64,000 nt of DNA, from the NCBI RefSeq assembly GCF_047675955.1, contig NC_132925.1, positions 21,910,688 through 21,974,687 on the forward strand, written 5' to 3'. The notes under the pieces were generated by a model. The model searched no databases and was not told the origin of the DNA. It saw only the letters and a list, made by a program, of their open reading frames with translations. Both the position numbers and the translations under genes were made by a program. Shown here piece after piece: positions 12,897 to 24,493 of this stretch. Each line of letters starts with the position of its first letter. Position 1 is the stretch's first letter. Source of the DNA: Chlorocebus sabaeus (Eukaryota > Chordata > Mammalia > Primates > Cercopithecidae).

Positions 12897-14525
12897 ATGT
12901 CACAGGTGAGTGACCCCACAGAAATACAAACTGCCATCAGAGAATACTATAAACACCTCTATGAAAATAAACTAGAAAACCTAGAAGAAATGGATAAATT
13001 CCTGGACACATACACTCTCCCAAGACTAAACCATGAAGAATTTGAATCCCTGAATAGACCAATAGCAGGCTCTGAAATTGAGGCAATAATTAATAGCCTA
13101 CCAACCAAAACAAGTCCAGGACCAGATGGATTCACAGCTGGATTCTACCAGAGGTACAAGGAGGAGTTGGTACCATTCCTTCTGAAACTATTCCAATCAA
13201 TAGAAAAAGAGGGAATCCTCCCTAACTCATTTTATGAGACCAACATCATCCTGATACCAAAGCCTGGCAAAGACACAACAAAAAATGAGAATTTTAGACC
13301 AATATCCCTGATGAACATCGATGCAAAAATCCTCAATAAAATACTGGCAAACCGAATCCAGCAGCACATCAAAAAGCTTATCCACCATGATCAAGTGGGC
13401 TTCATCCCTGGGATGCAAGGCTGGTTCAACATACACAAATCAGCAATCATAATCCAGCATATAAACAGAACCAAAGACAAAAACCACATGATTATCTCAA
13501 TAGATGCAGAAAAGGCCTTTGACAAAATTCAACAGCCCTTCATGCTAAAAACTCTCAATAAATTCGGTGTTGATGGAATGTATCTCAAAATAATAAGAGC
13601 TATTTATGACAAACTCACAGCCAATATCATACTGAATGGGCAAAAACTGGAAGTATTCCCTTTGAAAACTGGCACAAGACAGGGATGCCCTCTCTCACCA
13701 CTCCTATTCAACATACGGTTGGAAGTTCTGGCCAGGGCAATCAGGCAAGAGAAAGAAATAAAGGGTATTCAATTAGGAAAAGAAGAAGTCAAATTGTCCC
13801 TGTTTGCAGATGACATGATTGTATATTTGGAAAACCCCATTGTCTCAGCCCAAAATCTCCTTAAGCTGATAAGCAATTTCAGCAAAGTCTCAGGATACAA
13901 AATTAATGTGCAAAAATCACAAGCATTCTTATACACCAATAACACACAAACAGAGAGCAAAATAATGAGTGAACTCCCATTCACAATTACTTCAAAGAGA
14001 ATAAAATACCTAGGAATCCAACTTACAAGGGATGTGAAGGACCTCTTCAAGGAGAACTACAAACCACTGCTCAGTGAAATAAAAGAGGACACAAACAAGT
14101 GGAAGAACATTCCATGCTCATGGATAGGAAGAATCAAGATCGTGAAAATGGCCGTACTGCCCAAGGTCATTTATAGATTCAATGCTATCCTCATTAAGCT
14201 ACCAATGACTTTCTTCACAGAATTGTATAAAACGACTTTAAAGTTCATATGGAACCAAAAAAGAACCCGCATTGCCAAGACAATCCTAAGTCAAAAGAAC
14301 AAAGCTGGAGGAATCACGCTACCTGACTTCAAACTATACTACAAGGCTACAGTAACCAAAATAGCATGGTACTGGTACCAAAACAGAGGTATAGACCAAT
14401 GGAATGGAACAGAGCCCTCAGAAATAATACCACACGTCTACAACCATCTGATCTTTGACAAACCTGACAAAAACAAGAAATGGGGAAAGGATTCCCTATT
14501 TAATAAATGGTGCTGGGAAAACTGA
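12897..14525 (+). pseudogene. L1 ORF2 fragment: reverse-transcriptase domain (542 codons)
   Basis: This is an open piece of L1 ORF2, whose full protein is an endonuclease and reverse transcriptase that copies L1 RNA at the target site. Visible RT motifs are SPGPDGF (about residue 73), SIDAEKAFDK (201-210), GTRQGCPLSP (259-268) and the catalytic FADD (303-306). The endonuclease domain is absent because of 5' truncation. The apparent ATG and first few codons come from flanking sequence, so this is not a natural start. It stops at a TGA at 14523 where the family has tryptophan. It is longer than chance because the copy is relatively young, not because it is under selection. Confidence 0.9.
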
Positions 14526-14609
14526 CTAGCCATATGAAGAAAGCTGAAACTGGATCCCTTCCTTACTCCTTATACAAAAATTAATTCAAGATGGATTAGA
14601 GACTTAAAT

Positions 14610-14930
14610 ATGAGACCTAAAACCATAAAAACTCTAGAAGAAAACCTAGGCAATACCATTCAGGACATAGGCATGGGCAAGGATTTCATGTCTAAAACAC
14701 CAAAAGCAATGGCAACAAAAGCCAAAATTGACAAATGGGATCTAATTAAACTAAAGAGCTTCTGCACAGCAAAAGAAACTACCATCAGAGTGAACAGGCA
14801 ACCTACAGAATGGGAGAAAATTTTTGCAATCTACTCATCTGACAAAGGGCTAAAATCCAGAACCTACAAAGAACTCAAACAAATTTACAAGAAAAAAACA
14901 ATCCCATCAAAAAGTGGGCAAAGGATATGA
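14610..14930 (+). pseudogene. L1 ORF2 fragment after the nonsense changes
   Basis: The frame continues past TGA at 14523 and a second in-frame TGA near 14536 (a family cysteine or similar codon), then reads RPKTIKTLEENLG, a standard ORF2 segment. It ends where a 4-base loss near 14895-14905, relative to the usual sequence, shifts the frame. Confidence 0.85.
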
Positions 14931-15529
14931 ATAGACACTTCTTAAAAGAAGACATTTATGCAGCCAACAGGCACATGAAAAAATGCTCATCATCACTCGC
15001 CATCAGAGAAATGCAAATCAAAACCACAATGGGATACCATCTCACACCAGTTAGGATGGCAATCATTAAAAAGTCAGGAAACAATAGGTGCTGGAGAGGA
15101 TGTGGAGAAATAGGAACACTTTTACACTGTTGGAGGGACTGTAAACTAGTTCAACCATTGTGGAAAACAGTGTGGCGATTCCTCGAGGATCGAGAACTAG
15201 AAATACCATTTGACCCAGCCATCCCATTACTGGGTATATATCCAAAGGATAGTAAATCATGCTGCTATAAAGACACATGCACATGTATGTTTATTGTGGC
15301 ACTATTCACAATAGCAAAGACTTGGAACCAATCCAAATGTCCATCAGTGACAGACTGGATTAAGAAAACATGGTACATATACACCATGGAATACTATGCC
15401 TCCATAAAAATGGATGAGTTTGTGTCCTTTGTAGGGACATGGATGCAGCTGGAAACCATCATTCTCAGCAAACTATCGCAAGAACAGAAAACCAAACACC
15501 GCATGTTCTCACTCATAGGTGGGAATTAA
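14927..15529 (+). pseudogene. L1 ORF2 C-terminal fragment with cysteine-rich motif
   Basis: A 200-codon frame beginning after the frameshift and ending at the natural ORF2 stop (GGGAATTAA). It contains the ORF2 C-terminal cysteine-rich motif CX3CX7HX4C, with C55, C59, H67 and C72 counted from its ATG. The ATG is an internal methionine of ORF2, not a true start. Confidence 0.88.
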
Positions 15530-15755
15530 ACAATGAGAACACTTGGACACAGGAAGGGGAACATCACACACTGGGGCCTGTTGTGGGGTGCAGGGAGGAG
15601 GGAGGGATAGCATTAGGAGATATACCTAATGTAAATGATGAGTTAATGGGAGTGGCACACCAACATGGCATATGTATACATATGTAGCAAACCTGCATGT
15701 TGTGCACATGTACCCTAGAACTTAAAGTATAATAAAAAATTTAAAAAAAATTTCC

Positions 15756-16849
15756 AGCTGTTATTAATTTTAGTTCAGAGGAGGAAGTGCTAGAGCAGTA
15801 ACTGTGAATTACCAATAGTCTTTTGAAAGAAATGTCAAGTTGAATTTCCTCACAGTAGAAATGGGAAAAAATGAGGAAGAGATATCAAATTTAGAATTTT
15901 ATTAAATATATTGCACAAAGATATGTTGCATTAAGAGTGTGGCTTGATAATACTCTTTCTATTTTAGGATGGGAGCTGTGAAATTCTTTCTTGTTCTTGG
16001 TACATAAAGTTTGCTTTTTAAGTGGCAAGGGTTCTATCATATTCTTGGACACAGTAGCTGCTTAGCAAATCAGTCAGATTGAACAGAATTAATAGTCATC
16101 TCTGTCTTTCTAATCCAGGAACCTGAAATTCATGGCCACATATGCTATATAGTTAATTAACCTCAAAACAATTTTGGAGATTCCTTGCCTCAAGACACTT
16201 ATTCTTCCCTGATGTAAAATATTTAGGTAATGATAGACATGAAACAGTGACTTATGCAAAGAACATACCTGGGGAACTCCAGAAACTGTAGGGGGAAGTG
16301 TCTGGGAGAGGTGAGGTTGGATTTGGCTGGGTCTGACAGGGTATTTTCATTTCCCATGGTTTCCACATGTTCTTTTCTGAGTGGAGTAGACTCTTCATCA
16401 ACCAACAGATATTTGTATCTTCTTCTCTAGTTGTTGTCCTTGCTGGGAGTAGGAGTTGGGTACTGCTGTGTGGAATGACAGTTATTTCTTCCACATTGTG
16501 CCTACCCTGAAATTGTCTCTCACACGGTACTAAGTAACTCCATGCTGGTTGCATGATAGGCCATAGAAAGGTTTAACAGCCACACTTCGTTTCTCCTACA
16601 CAGCTAGTTTTATCACAGAACATTATCACTTGGAGAGCATATTACTTAATCAATAAAATCCCAAAGCATAATTGTTTGTAACTGGTCAAGTTTACCATCT
16701 CAGTGAGGGTAGGACTGTAAATCTTTAGTGTTCTTCAGGAGTGACTGAAAAACTTGCCCATCATGACATAGATCTTAGTCTGCAGTATAGATCTTAATTA
16801 AAAAAATGTTTCCTCATTATAAAGGCACTACATGAAGAAGATACTTTTT
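15756..16849. other. No feature recognised
   Basis: AT-rich unassigned sequence. Two overlapping minus-strand frames at 16223-16405 (60 codons) and 16252-16554 (100 codons) show no recognisable domain and no supporting context. Confidence 0.4.
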
Positions 16850-17309
16850 ATATATAATTAATGTATGAAAGATGCTCGTTCTCGTTAATAATCAAGGGAA
16901 TGCAGATCAAAATCATAATAAGACACGACAAAGTTGACCAAAATTTTAATCAAGTGTTGGTGAGGATATGGAGTAAAAAGAACGTTAATCCCCTGCAAGT
17001 GGGAGTATGAATTGATACAGCCACATTGAAAACAGTTGGGTATGCCTGGTAAAACTGAACTCATGTGTTCTCTATGACATAGCAACTTCATGGGACACTC
17101 TTCTTGCATGTGTGTACCAGGACATAACATATTACAAAAAACCTTACATGGAGAAGTCGATTGAAGTATGTTCATATAAGGAAATACTATAGAGCAGCAA
17201 AAATACATGAATGACAGCTACACGCATCAACATGAATACATCTCCAAAATATAAAGTTGAGGGAAAGAAGGAGGACATGGAAGAATACATAAGTAGATGC
17301 TAAATTCCA
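16850..17309 (+). mobile_element. L1M 3' ORF2 relic
   Basis: Diverged L1M ORF2 C-terminal sequence: GGGAATGCAGATCAAAATCA, AGTGTTGGTGAGGATATGGAG, then an AACATGAATACATCTCCAAA block typical of L1M 3' ends. No coding frame survives. It directly abuts antisense L2 near 17310. Confidence 0.65.
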
Positions 17310-19500
17310 TTTTGAACATGTTAAATGTGAAGTGCTTACTGAAAATCCTTGTGGAAATATCCAGGTTACGGGTGGAAATGTGGATCTGAAGCTCAAGATT
17401 CAGGTAATAGATATGGGCAGTATTTAATGAAGCAAGAACTAAAGCCATGAGTGAGATAGCAAAGGAGATAGAGGTAAGGTGGGTGATGGTAACCATTCTA
17501 ATGAACTTCTGAGTTTAGTGAGTGGAATGATGAAATAGAAAAGGAGAGGTTAGGTAGGAAAAAGACATTGTGGTGTCAGAGGCTGAGGGCAGAGTTAGGA
17601 CCAGTTACATAATGTGCGGGGCCTAGCGCAAAACACAATTGTGAGGCTTGTTAACAATTTATTAGGAATTTCAAAATGGAAACAGGAGAGGCTTAAACTA
17701 AACAAAGTTTTTCTAAGTCTGGGGCCCTTCACAGATTGCACATCTGTGAAGCTGGTTCTGGGAAGAATTTTGGGAAGCAGCAATCAGTGGGGCCAAATAT
17801 GTCAGAGGGATTGAGAAAGAAGAATAAGGAAAAAAAAAAAAAAGTAAACCCTTAAATCCTTTTTGCCCCTCTGATTATGGATGTAATATTCATTACAGAA
17901 AAGGGATGTAATATTCAGAAAATGCAGACAACATAAAAATGTATTAAAATACCTGTAATTTTATTCTCTTAACCAATAACCCTTAATCTTTACTGTCTAA
18001 CCTTTACTGTTTCTGTGATTTTTTTCCCCACTCACTTTCTGAACAGACACACACCTGCATATCAACATTCTAATTGGCACTGTACTCTATTTATAATTTT
18101 GTTACTTTTTAAAATTTAACAATGCATCATAGGGATTTCCCCATGTCCTTAAATGTTCTTTGTGAAAATGATTATTAATTAAAAAAGCTAGATGACTAGT
18201 TGGTCATTGGTGACTTTGGAGAGGCTGACTTTGTTAGTCAAATGCCACATAAGTGAGGAATAAATGAAAGTTGAAGTAAGGGCATCAAGTATAGACACTT
18301 TCAAGAAGTTTGATACAGGAAAGGTGGTACCTCATGGAAGTTGAATGGTTAAGGAAACTTGGTATGAGTGTAGGAAGCCTGAATGTAATTGCAGGCTGAG
18401 AAGTAATGCCAGAGAGGAAGAGACGAATGTGATGACTGATGTAACACATTCTTGGAAGAGTTGGGAAAAGAGTGGGCAATGTAGTAGCAGGACAGAAATG
18501 CCCTCTTCTGAAAAGGAGTAAAGTAGAGAATGGAATGTATACACTAAAAGTACAGAAAAGAAAAGATAATTAAAGTTGCATCATGTAGAACATTATTAGG
18601 AAACTGGAAGATGATGGAGAGGGTAGACTTTGAGGTTACTGATAACACTTTCCTATGGCAAAAGTGCTAGAGGCTTATCCAGAGGTAAGTTCTAAAATTG
18701 CGAGCAGCAGTGAGAGCCCTGCTGAGGCTACAGAAGATGATTTTGGAATGAAAATAAGTGACCTGGGTTCAAGATTTTCTTTGGTAATATTCAGCAGCGT
18801 ATTCTGGGTACTAACAGGAACAATCTTCAAGTTGTTCACTGTCAGAACCAAGAGTGGGTAAGGAAGCATGTCAAGGAGGAAGTGAGGTAATGAAGAAAAT
18901 CGAGGGATGAACAGGCTGAAGGCTATGACTTAGTAGCAATTACAGTAGATGTGAGAGAGGAAGGATATATTATGGTCAAAGAAGGAAAATTTAGAGTTAA
19001 AAATCTCATAAGGAAGCAATTCTGCAGTGTCAGATGCAAGGACAAATCTTGGATAGGTACATAAGTGGGAGGTGCAGAGGTGGTGTAAGAAGGTTGGGCT
19101 GGAGTATGAAGGACCATCTGTATGGATATTGAGATTAACAAGATGTTGCCATGGAATGAGTTGGGAGATTTAAAGTCAAAGGCAAAACTATCAAAGAAGG
19201 CACTGAAGGGTCCAGACATGGGTTGAAAACAGCAACAAGGAGGGAGCAAGGGCCCAGGGAAGGATGTTTCAAAAGGCCAGGCATTGCTGAGAGCTCACGG
19301 TAGAATGGTGGTAGGGAAGTGGCTGGGAAGAGATAAGAGTATATTGCCTCCTAAGTAATGATAATTCTTAGGAGTGGCAGGAGTGGACAACACTGGGGAA
19401 TTTTGACCTACTGTCAGGTCAAGGTGAGGGGAAGAATAATCCAAGAGGAGCTTGAGGATGTAGGTAAGCTTGTTCACAGTCAGTTGGATTCTACAGGCCA
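17310..19500 (-). mobile_element. Long ancient L2 LINE relic, antisense
   Basis: Purine-rich plus strand with successive antisense-L2 landmarks: TTTTGAACATGTTAAATGTG (17312), AAAGCCATGAGTGAGATAGC (17442), TTGGTCATTGGTGACTTTGG (18200), ATCAAGTATAGACACTTTCAAGAAG (18284, split), and a GGTAAGTTCTAAAATTGCGAGCAGC segment near 18683 aligned to the 'ggattgccgggcagc' region. These fall in the expected order, so this looks like one element with an unusually long body region. An insert or unassigned part lies near 17600-18180. Open frames reach 108 codons at most and show no RT motifs. Confidence 0.5.
17830..17844. repeat. Short A-run
   Basis: Fifteen A in a row inside the old repeat block; a microsatellite-scale feature only. 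Confidence 0.6.
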
Positions 19501-22191
19501 TAATGTTGGGTTTTGGCCTACATATCTGGTGTCTACTGGGAGTCCGTGCACCCATATCTATCTCTGACCTCTGGTTTACAGCTCCCCTGCTATATCACCA
19601 TTAAATACCCTCTTCAATTAATATTCTTCAAGTCTTCAAAGTCTCCCAATTTTTACAGCACTGCTGTTAGTTTGAGGAGTGATAAGAAAGATTCTACAGA
19701 GACTGCCAGACATGTTAAATGGGTTGGCCAGAATAACAGAGTAAGTCACTGTTGAATCCAGAAGAGGAAAAGATAGTAACAGGGGACAACAGCAATAACA
19801 ATGAGGAACTCAAAACAAGTGTCTGATTGGTGAAGAGCGTAGATGAGTCCAGCACTCTCATGTTTTGTCTTTGCTTTTCCCTTGAATGTATCTGTGCAGT
19901 ACAGGCAAGAGTCAAACTGAAAACAAGGTTTTCTTAAGCACTTTTGGAGTGTGGCTACTGTCTTTGGTGTTCATGAGAAATCAGAACTTTCAGTAATAGC
20001 AATTGAAAGCCAGACATACCAAAGTAAGGAAAATGAAATTTTTGAATAGTTGTTAATGTTTACATTGGCTTTACCTTTAAGCACATACGTTACCCATCAA
20101 TGTTTGAACTGTAGGCTGTCACTCCTTATATATGTATGTCCTTTGTTCTCTTATTCCAGGGTGCTTTGAGCACATTCTATAAAATTTTTTCCAGCAATTC
20201 TATGCAGCCTAGGAACAAGGATGGAGAAATTAGATGCAGAAATGTAATAAGCATTGAAGATTAGTAAAGGCACTACCCCTTTCTATTTAAAAGAAGCTTA
20301 GATTGCTGGTTTGAGTAATTTTTACAGTATGACATTTTAAACTCCATACATTTTTATTAGGTTGTAAAGTCTACTTTATGTCACCAGATACAATGTCTTG
20401 AAACATGGAACCACTAAAAGATTATGTGGTGTGTGAAGCACCAACAAACTGTGGGATTCACAGGTACATGTGATTTGGCATAGGTGCTATAACAAGATAA
20501 AGTTATTTGATAGCTTTCCCAGTGAAATAATAAACAATGAACACTATCCCTCCATATACCAAATAAAAGTCTAACTGATGAACGCATTTCATATATATTT
20601 TTTACAGGGCAGACAAATAGGATTTATATAATTTTGTCAATAAAAGGCAGATTTAAGCCAGTTATCAGTCTTCAAGTGTTTGTGATGGATTATTATGTGA
20701 TAGACATTGAGATGGAAAAGAATCCATTCTTGTTTCTAGAGGAGCTCTAACTAGAGGGACAGTGCACACAGACACACACACCAATCAAAAATTGACTTGA
20801 GAGAGGAAAAGTGATTCATTAGAGACCCTCTACAAGAGGATCTATTTACTCACTGGGTTCTAAGAAACTGGAGCAATTGAATCTTTCAGAGATTTCTGTT
20901 GCATTTTGATTGTCTATCTAAGAGGCCTAGTTTTACTGAATTTATTTTCTTATATTATTATTATTATTATTTTTAAAGTTGACCATTTTTACCTTCATTT
21001 ATAAATGACACTTGTTATGGTAAGAAATCATGAAGTCAAAGATTCTGAGACCAAATAGACTCTGGAGGCCACATAGTTCTAGAGATGAGGGCATTGAATC
21101 AGAGAGGTGACGGGTCTGGGCCAAGGCCTGATAGCTCTGCTAGTTGACAGTAGAGGCAGAACTTTTGTAGGGATCCTTAGCAGTACTGAAGGTGTTGGTC
21201 ACTAGGCTGTACCTAGTGGAGGGATGTAGGGAGTTGTGCTTCTGCAGCTGCAGAAGAAAGAGTGGGGAAAAAGGGAAATTAAACCCTATCCTTCAGTTAA
21301 CTAGAGAAGGGAAACTAGAAATTGATGAGAAGAGCAAGAATCAAAAAGATGCTAAGAGAGCCTGAATCTCTAGATCCTTGATTTGGTCATAATTCCAAAG
21401 AAAGGACTTAAATGTATTGAATTTGAGAGAGTTATTAAGATTTGGTGTTGACACTATAAGTTAAGTATTAATGAAAAAGTTACCAAGTATTGCATTTTAA
21501 TATTCCTTTTTTTCTTTTAAATTGTTAGCCAGAAATCACCTTTGAAATATGTGTTCTGTATAATAATTAATCATTTATTTAAAAATACATCTCTATTTTA
21601 TTGTACCAGATAAGGAAGCACACTTATTTCCATCTCAGTAAACTGTACCTGAAACATGGTTAGTGAACTGAAAATCAAGACCATTATTTCATCTTGCTGA
21701 GATATTTTTGGAGCTAATTATCAACAAGTCTTACAATTTTGGGTTGTCACATTTGATATCCACGATGTCTGGGTCCCTATGGAAGCCATGGAAGTTCTTG
21801 ATAAATGGGTTAAGTAGCATAGAGATAAGAATGAGCCCTGTATCAAGCCACTAGGTAACTAACTCAATTGGGCACAGATTCTGAGCCTGGGGAGTTTAGT
21901 CATTCAACTCTATGTTAAACCACTGAATGCCACTAGCATTTAGCATCTACTTCTTCACTGGTATTCATGGAGATTATGAAGGAAAAAATGTGTTATAAAC
22001 TCTAAATACACAATAGTTACAGAGCTCTGCTCTTATACTTAGTTGAATTCTCAAAAATGGAAATGAACTCAGCCTCATATAATGTGTTCTTAGTGCATCC
22101 ACGATGTCTTCTAGTGACCTATCATTTCCCCTTCTTAAGTTCACAAGCTATCTGTTTATTAATGTCATGGATAATATTTTATTTCTTTCTC
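19501..22191. other. Largely unassigned, with a TTA microsatellite and a MIR-like patch
   Basis: No gene supported. A short (TTA)n lies near 20953-20971. The stretch 21075-21180 (GAGATGAGGGCATTGAATCA, GAGAGGTGACGGG, then TAGCTCTGCTAGTTGACAG) resembles the 3' half of MIR in plus orientation, but weakly. The rest shows nothing recognisable. Confidence 0.4.
21075..21180 (+). mobile_element. MIR-like SINE fragment (weak)
   Basis: It matches the MIR order: 'gatgaggaaactgag' block, 'agagaggt' block, then 'cacagctagtagtggcagagc'. Diverged; could be chance. Confidence 0.4.
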
Positions 22192-22318
22192 TTTTTTTCT
22201 AGACAAAGGGTCTCACTGTGTTGTCCAGGCTGGTCTTGAACTCCTGGACTCAACTGATCTGCCCACCATGGCCTGTCAAAGTGGTGGGATTACAGGCGTG
22301 AGCCATTGTGCTCAGCCT
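22192..22318 (-). mobile_element. Alu monomer (old, FLAM/AluJ-like), antisense
   Basis: T-rich start, then GTCTCACTGTGTTGTCCAGG, GAACTCCTGGACTCAACTGA and TGGGATTACAGGCGTGAGCC. It covers about one monomer without the second arm, so it is either a free monomer or a truncated Alu. Confidence 0.8.
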
Positions 22319-23187
22319 GCCTTTGATAATATTTTCATTATTTGAATTTGCGAAATCTAACTTCACTCTTCTTTTGAAAATGGAGACCTTAATTTGCTTT
22401 TTGTCAGTTATTACGCACAGCTAGCCTTCTCTGCATTTCTTTAAAGATTCTTGAGATTCTTTCCCATCTCACTCTCTCAAAGAAAATAAGTATAAGTGAA
22501 TTACCAATAAGTGCAAAGAACATTTAATTTAAACTCGCATGTTTTTAATGGGAATTCCCATTTCCAAAGCAATGAGTGTGTGTGACTGTGTGTTTATGTT
22601 CATGTCAACATAAACACGTGTTTATGTTGGAGAAGAGGTTAGGGCAGGAGAAGGTACCAGTGGCTTACTTTTATTCTCCAATGGTGTCTGAAGACCAGGA
22701 AAGTGTTAGAGAAACAAGGGTCCATGAACGCAGATATGGAGTTAGAACCTCACTATGTTGAGCTCACTTTTCACTTTGTTTTCTACCTCTAGTTCTTCTT
22801 GGCCAGAGTATAGGCTTTTAATGGGGAGGACTTAGAAAGAAATCAAGAATCTGCTGCCTTCATAGAACTCCTTCCTACATTGCAAATCCTTGAGCATGTG
22901 GACTTCAAGACTAATTAAAACAAAACCAAATTAAACTAAATAAACAAACAAAAACAGCTCCAAACACCAATGGTTATTTCAGACCACAGGGGGGATAAAT
23001 AAAAGCTTGAATGCTTAAAACCATTGGTTTTGATAACAGTTATTAAAATTGATGATGCCTCTGCCAAAAATTTGCAGTGCCATTGGCTAATACGGCTTTT
23101 CCCCCAATTAAAGCTTTCATCTTTAAATGATCTGTGAGTAGGCAAGACCACATAGTTTATACTTTTTGAAAATGTTACCACGTTACC
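22319..23187. other. Unassigned, holding a long palindrome
   Basis: No gene or repeat family recognised apart from the palindrome at 22606-22629. Confidence 0.4.
22589..22629. repeat. Perfect 24-bp palindrome plus overlapping hairpin
   Basis: 22606-22629 is a perfect palindrome centred on CACGTG; its left half is CAACATAAACAC. A second copy of the right half (GTGTTTATGTT) lies at 22590-22600, so the left half could also pair with it around a 6-base loop (CATGTC). The two foldings are mutually exclusive. No function is implied by sequence alone. Confidence 0.85.
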
Positions 23188-23497
23188 TTTTTTTTTTTTT
23201 TTTTTGAGACGAGGTCCTGCTCTGTTTCCCAGGCTGGAGTGCAGTGGTATGACCATAGCTCACAGCAGTCTTGACCTCCTAGGCTCATGGGTTTCTTCAA
23301 CATCAGCCTCTAGAGTGACTAGTTCTATAGGCTCACACTAGCACACTGGGCTAATTTTTAAGGGTTTTTTTTTCTAGAGACAGTGTCTCAGTATGGTGCC
23401 CAGGCTGATCTTGAACTCTTGGCCCCAAGATATCCTCACCTCAACACTTAACCTCCCAAAGTGTTGAGATTACACGCATGAACCACCATGCTTGGCT
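23188..23497 (-). mobile_element. AluJ-like element, antisense
   Basis: Starts with a T-run and TTTTGAGACGAGGTCCTGCT, has both monomers, and carries old-type variants (CCATAGCTCACAGCAGTCTTG; GAACTCTTGGCCCCAAG). It ends near GCATGAACCACCATGCTTGG. Heavily diverged, consistent with the oldest Alu class. Confidence 0.85.
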
Positions 23498-24076
23498 CCA
23501 CATTTCTTTTTTCTTTTCTTTCTTTCTTTTTTTTTTTCTAACCCATAACAACCAAGTTCTATTTTGTAAGCTTGACATTGTAAAGATTCTTCTAAATTAA
23601 GCTATGAGGTTTGCTATTTTGGGCACCCTTCTCGGCAAGCCCATGCCTTGTGACATTACTTCTGCTCTGTTTACCAATCGTGTGTGTCAGGGTTGCTGGT
23701 TGTGGCAAACTCAGCCACAAGAGAAGAAGCTGAGAGAACTTTATCTTCTCTCGCTTGAAGGCACCAACATACTGGAAGGGGAATCTGGAAGATCCAGTGG
23801 TCATAAGACACATCATTTATGCATGGTAACTTCTGTCCTGATGAAGTTTAGCAACTAAGATTGTTTCTGGTTTCAGTCTGAAAGAAGGTTCTTATTCATG
23901 AAGTACTTCTTGTGTGAAATGGCACACAGTCATCATTTACTTCACAGCTGAACTTTGGTATGAGCTGCTTAACTGCTTTCTTTGACTATAGTTTTTAACC
24001 TATTTGCATATTTCCATCAGATTAATCTTTCCAAATCATGGTTCGGATTGTCAGGATAATGATGTATCTACAACTC
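23498..24076. other. No feature recognised
   Basis: It begins with a short CT-rich tract (23507-23538), then unassigned sequence. Two overlapping open frames near 23592-23858 (74 and 84 codons, opposite strands) have no recognised domain. Confidence 0.4.
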
Positions 24077-24210
24077 CCGCCCAAGAAAGAATTCCTTTCT
24101 CCCTTTCCTTTCCTCTCCTCTCCTTTCCTTTCCTTTCCGCCCAAGAAAGAATTCCTTTCTCCCTTTCCTTTCCTTTCCTTCTTTCCTTTTGTCTTTTCTT
24201 TCTTTTCTTT
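24077..24210. repeat. Pyrimidine tract with a 60-bp tandem duplication
   Basis: A block opening CCGCCCAAGAAAGAATTCCT at 24077 recurs at exactly +60 (24137), followed in both copies by CTTTCC-type repeats. The tract is the expanded poly(T) end of the antisense Alu that follows. The Alu's left target-site duplication (AGAATTCCTTTCT) lies inside the unit, so it is now present twice (24089 and 24149). Confidence 0.85.
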
Positions 24211-24493
24211 CTTTCTCAGAGTCTTCTTCTTTGCCTAGGCTGGAGTGCAGTGGTGTGATCTCAGCTCACTGCAACCTCCGCTTGCCAGGTTCAAGTGATT
24301 CTCCCACCTCAACCTCCCAAGTAGCTGGGACTACAGGTGCATGCCACCATGCCTGGCTAATTTTTGTATTTTTAATAGAGATGGGGGTTTCATCATGTTG
24401 GCTAGGTTGGTCCTGAACTCCTGACCTCAAGTGATCAGTCTGCTTTGCCCTCTCAAAATGCTGGGATTACAGTCGTGAGCCACCGCACCAGGC
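24211..24493 (-). mobile_element. AluS-like element, antisense
   Basis: Both monomers are present (GGCTGGAGTGCAGTGGTGTG; GCTGGGATTACAGTCGTGAG). It is followed by AGAATTTGCTTTCT, which matches AGAATTCCTTTCT on the far side of the pyrimidine tract, giving a target-site duplication. Confidence 0.9.

Larger units (their letters stand above)
12905..15755 (+). mobile_element. 5'-truncated L1PA (primate L1) with 3' UTR and poly(A)
   Basis: About 2.85 kb, beginning inside ORF2 just upstream of the reverse-transcriptase domain and continuing through the ORF2 C-terminus and 3' UTR. The end is typical of L1PA: GTGCACATGTACCCTAGAAC, then TTAAAGTATAATAAAAAA. Sequence is close to the L1PA consensus, much younger than the host L1M. 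ORF2 carries nonsense changes and a frameshift (separate entries), so it cannot move on its own. No target-site duplication is obvious, and the L1M does not resume after the poly(A), which suggests a deletion at the insertion or later. Confidence 0.9.

Noticed and set aside
12897..14525. 542-codon open frame as a functional gene
   Set aside because: It is a truncated L1 ORF2 with no endonuclease, an accidental start and downstream nonsense and frameshift changes.
19295..19755. Overlapping frames of 69-86 codons on both strands
   Set aside because: Mutual overlap and location at the edge of an L2 relic indicate chance frames.
24077..24210. Splice-acceptor polypyrimidine tract of an exon
   Set aside because: It is the expanded tail of an antisense Alu; no exon-like frame follows.
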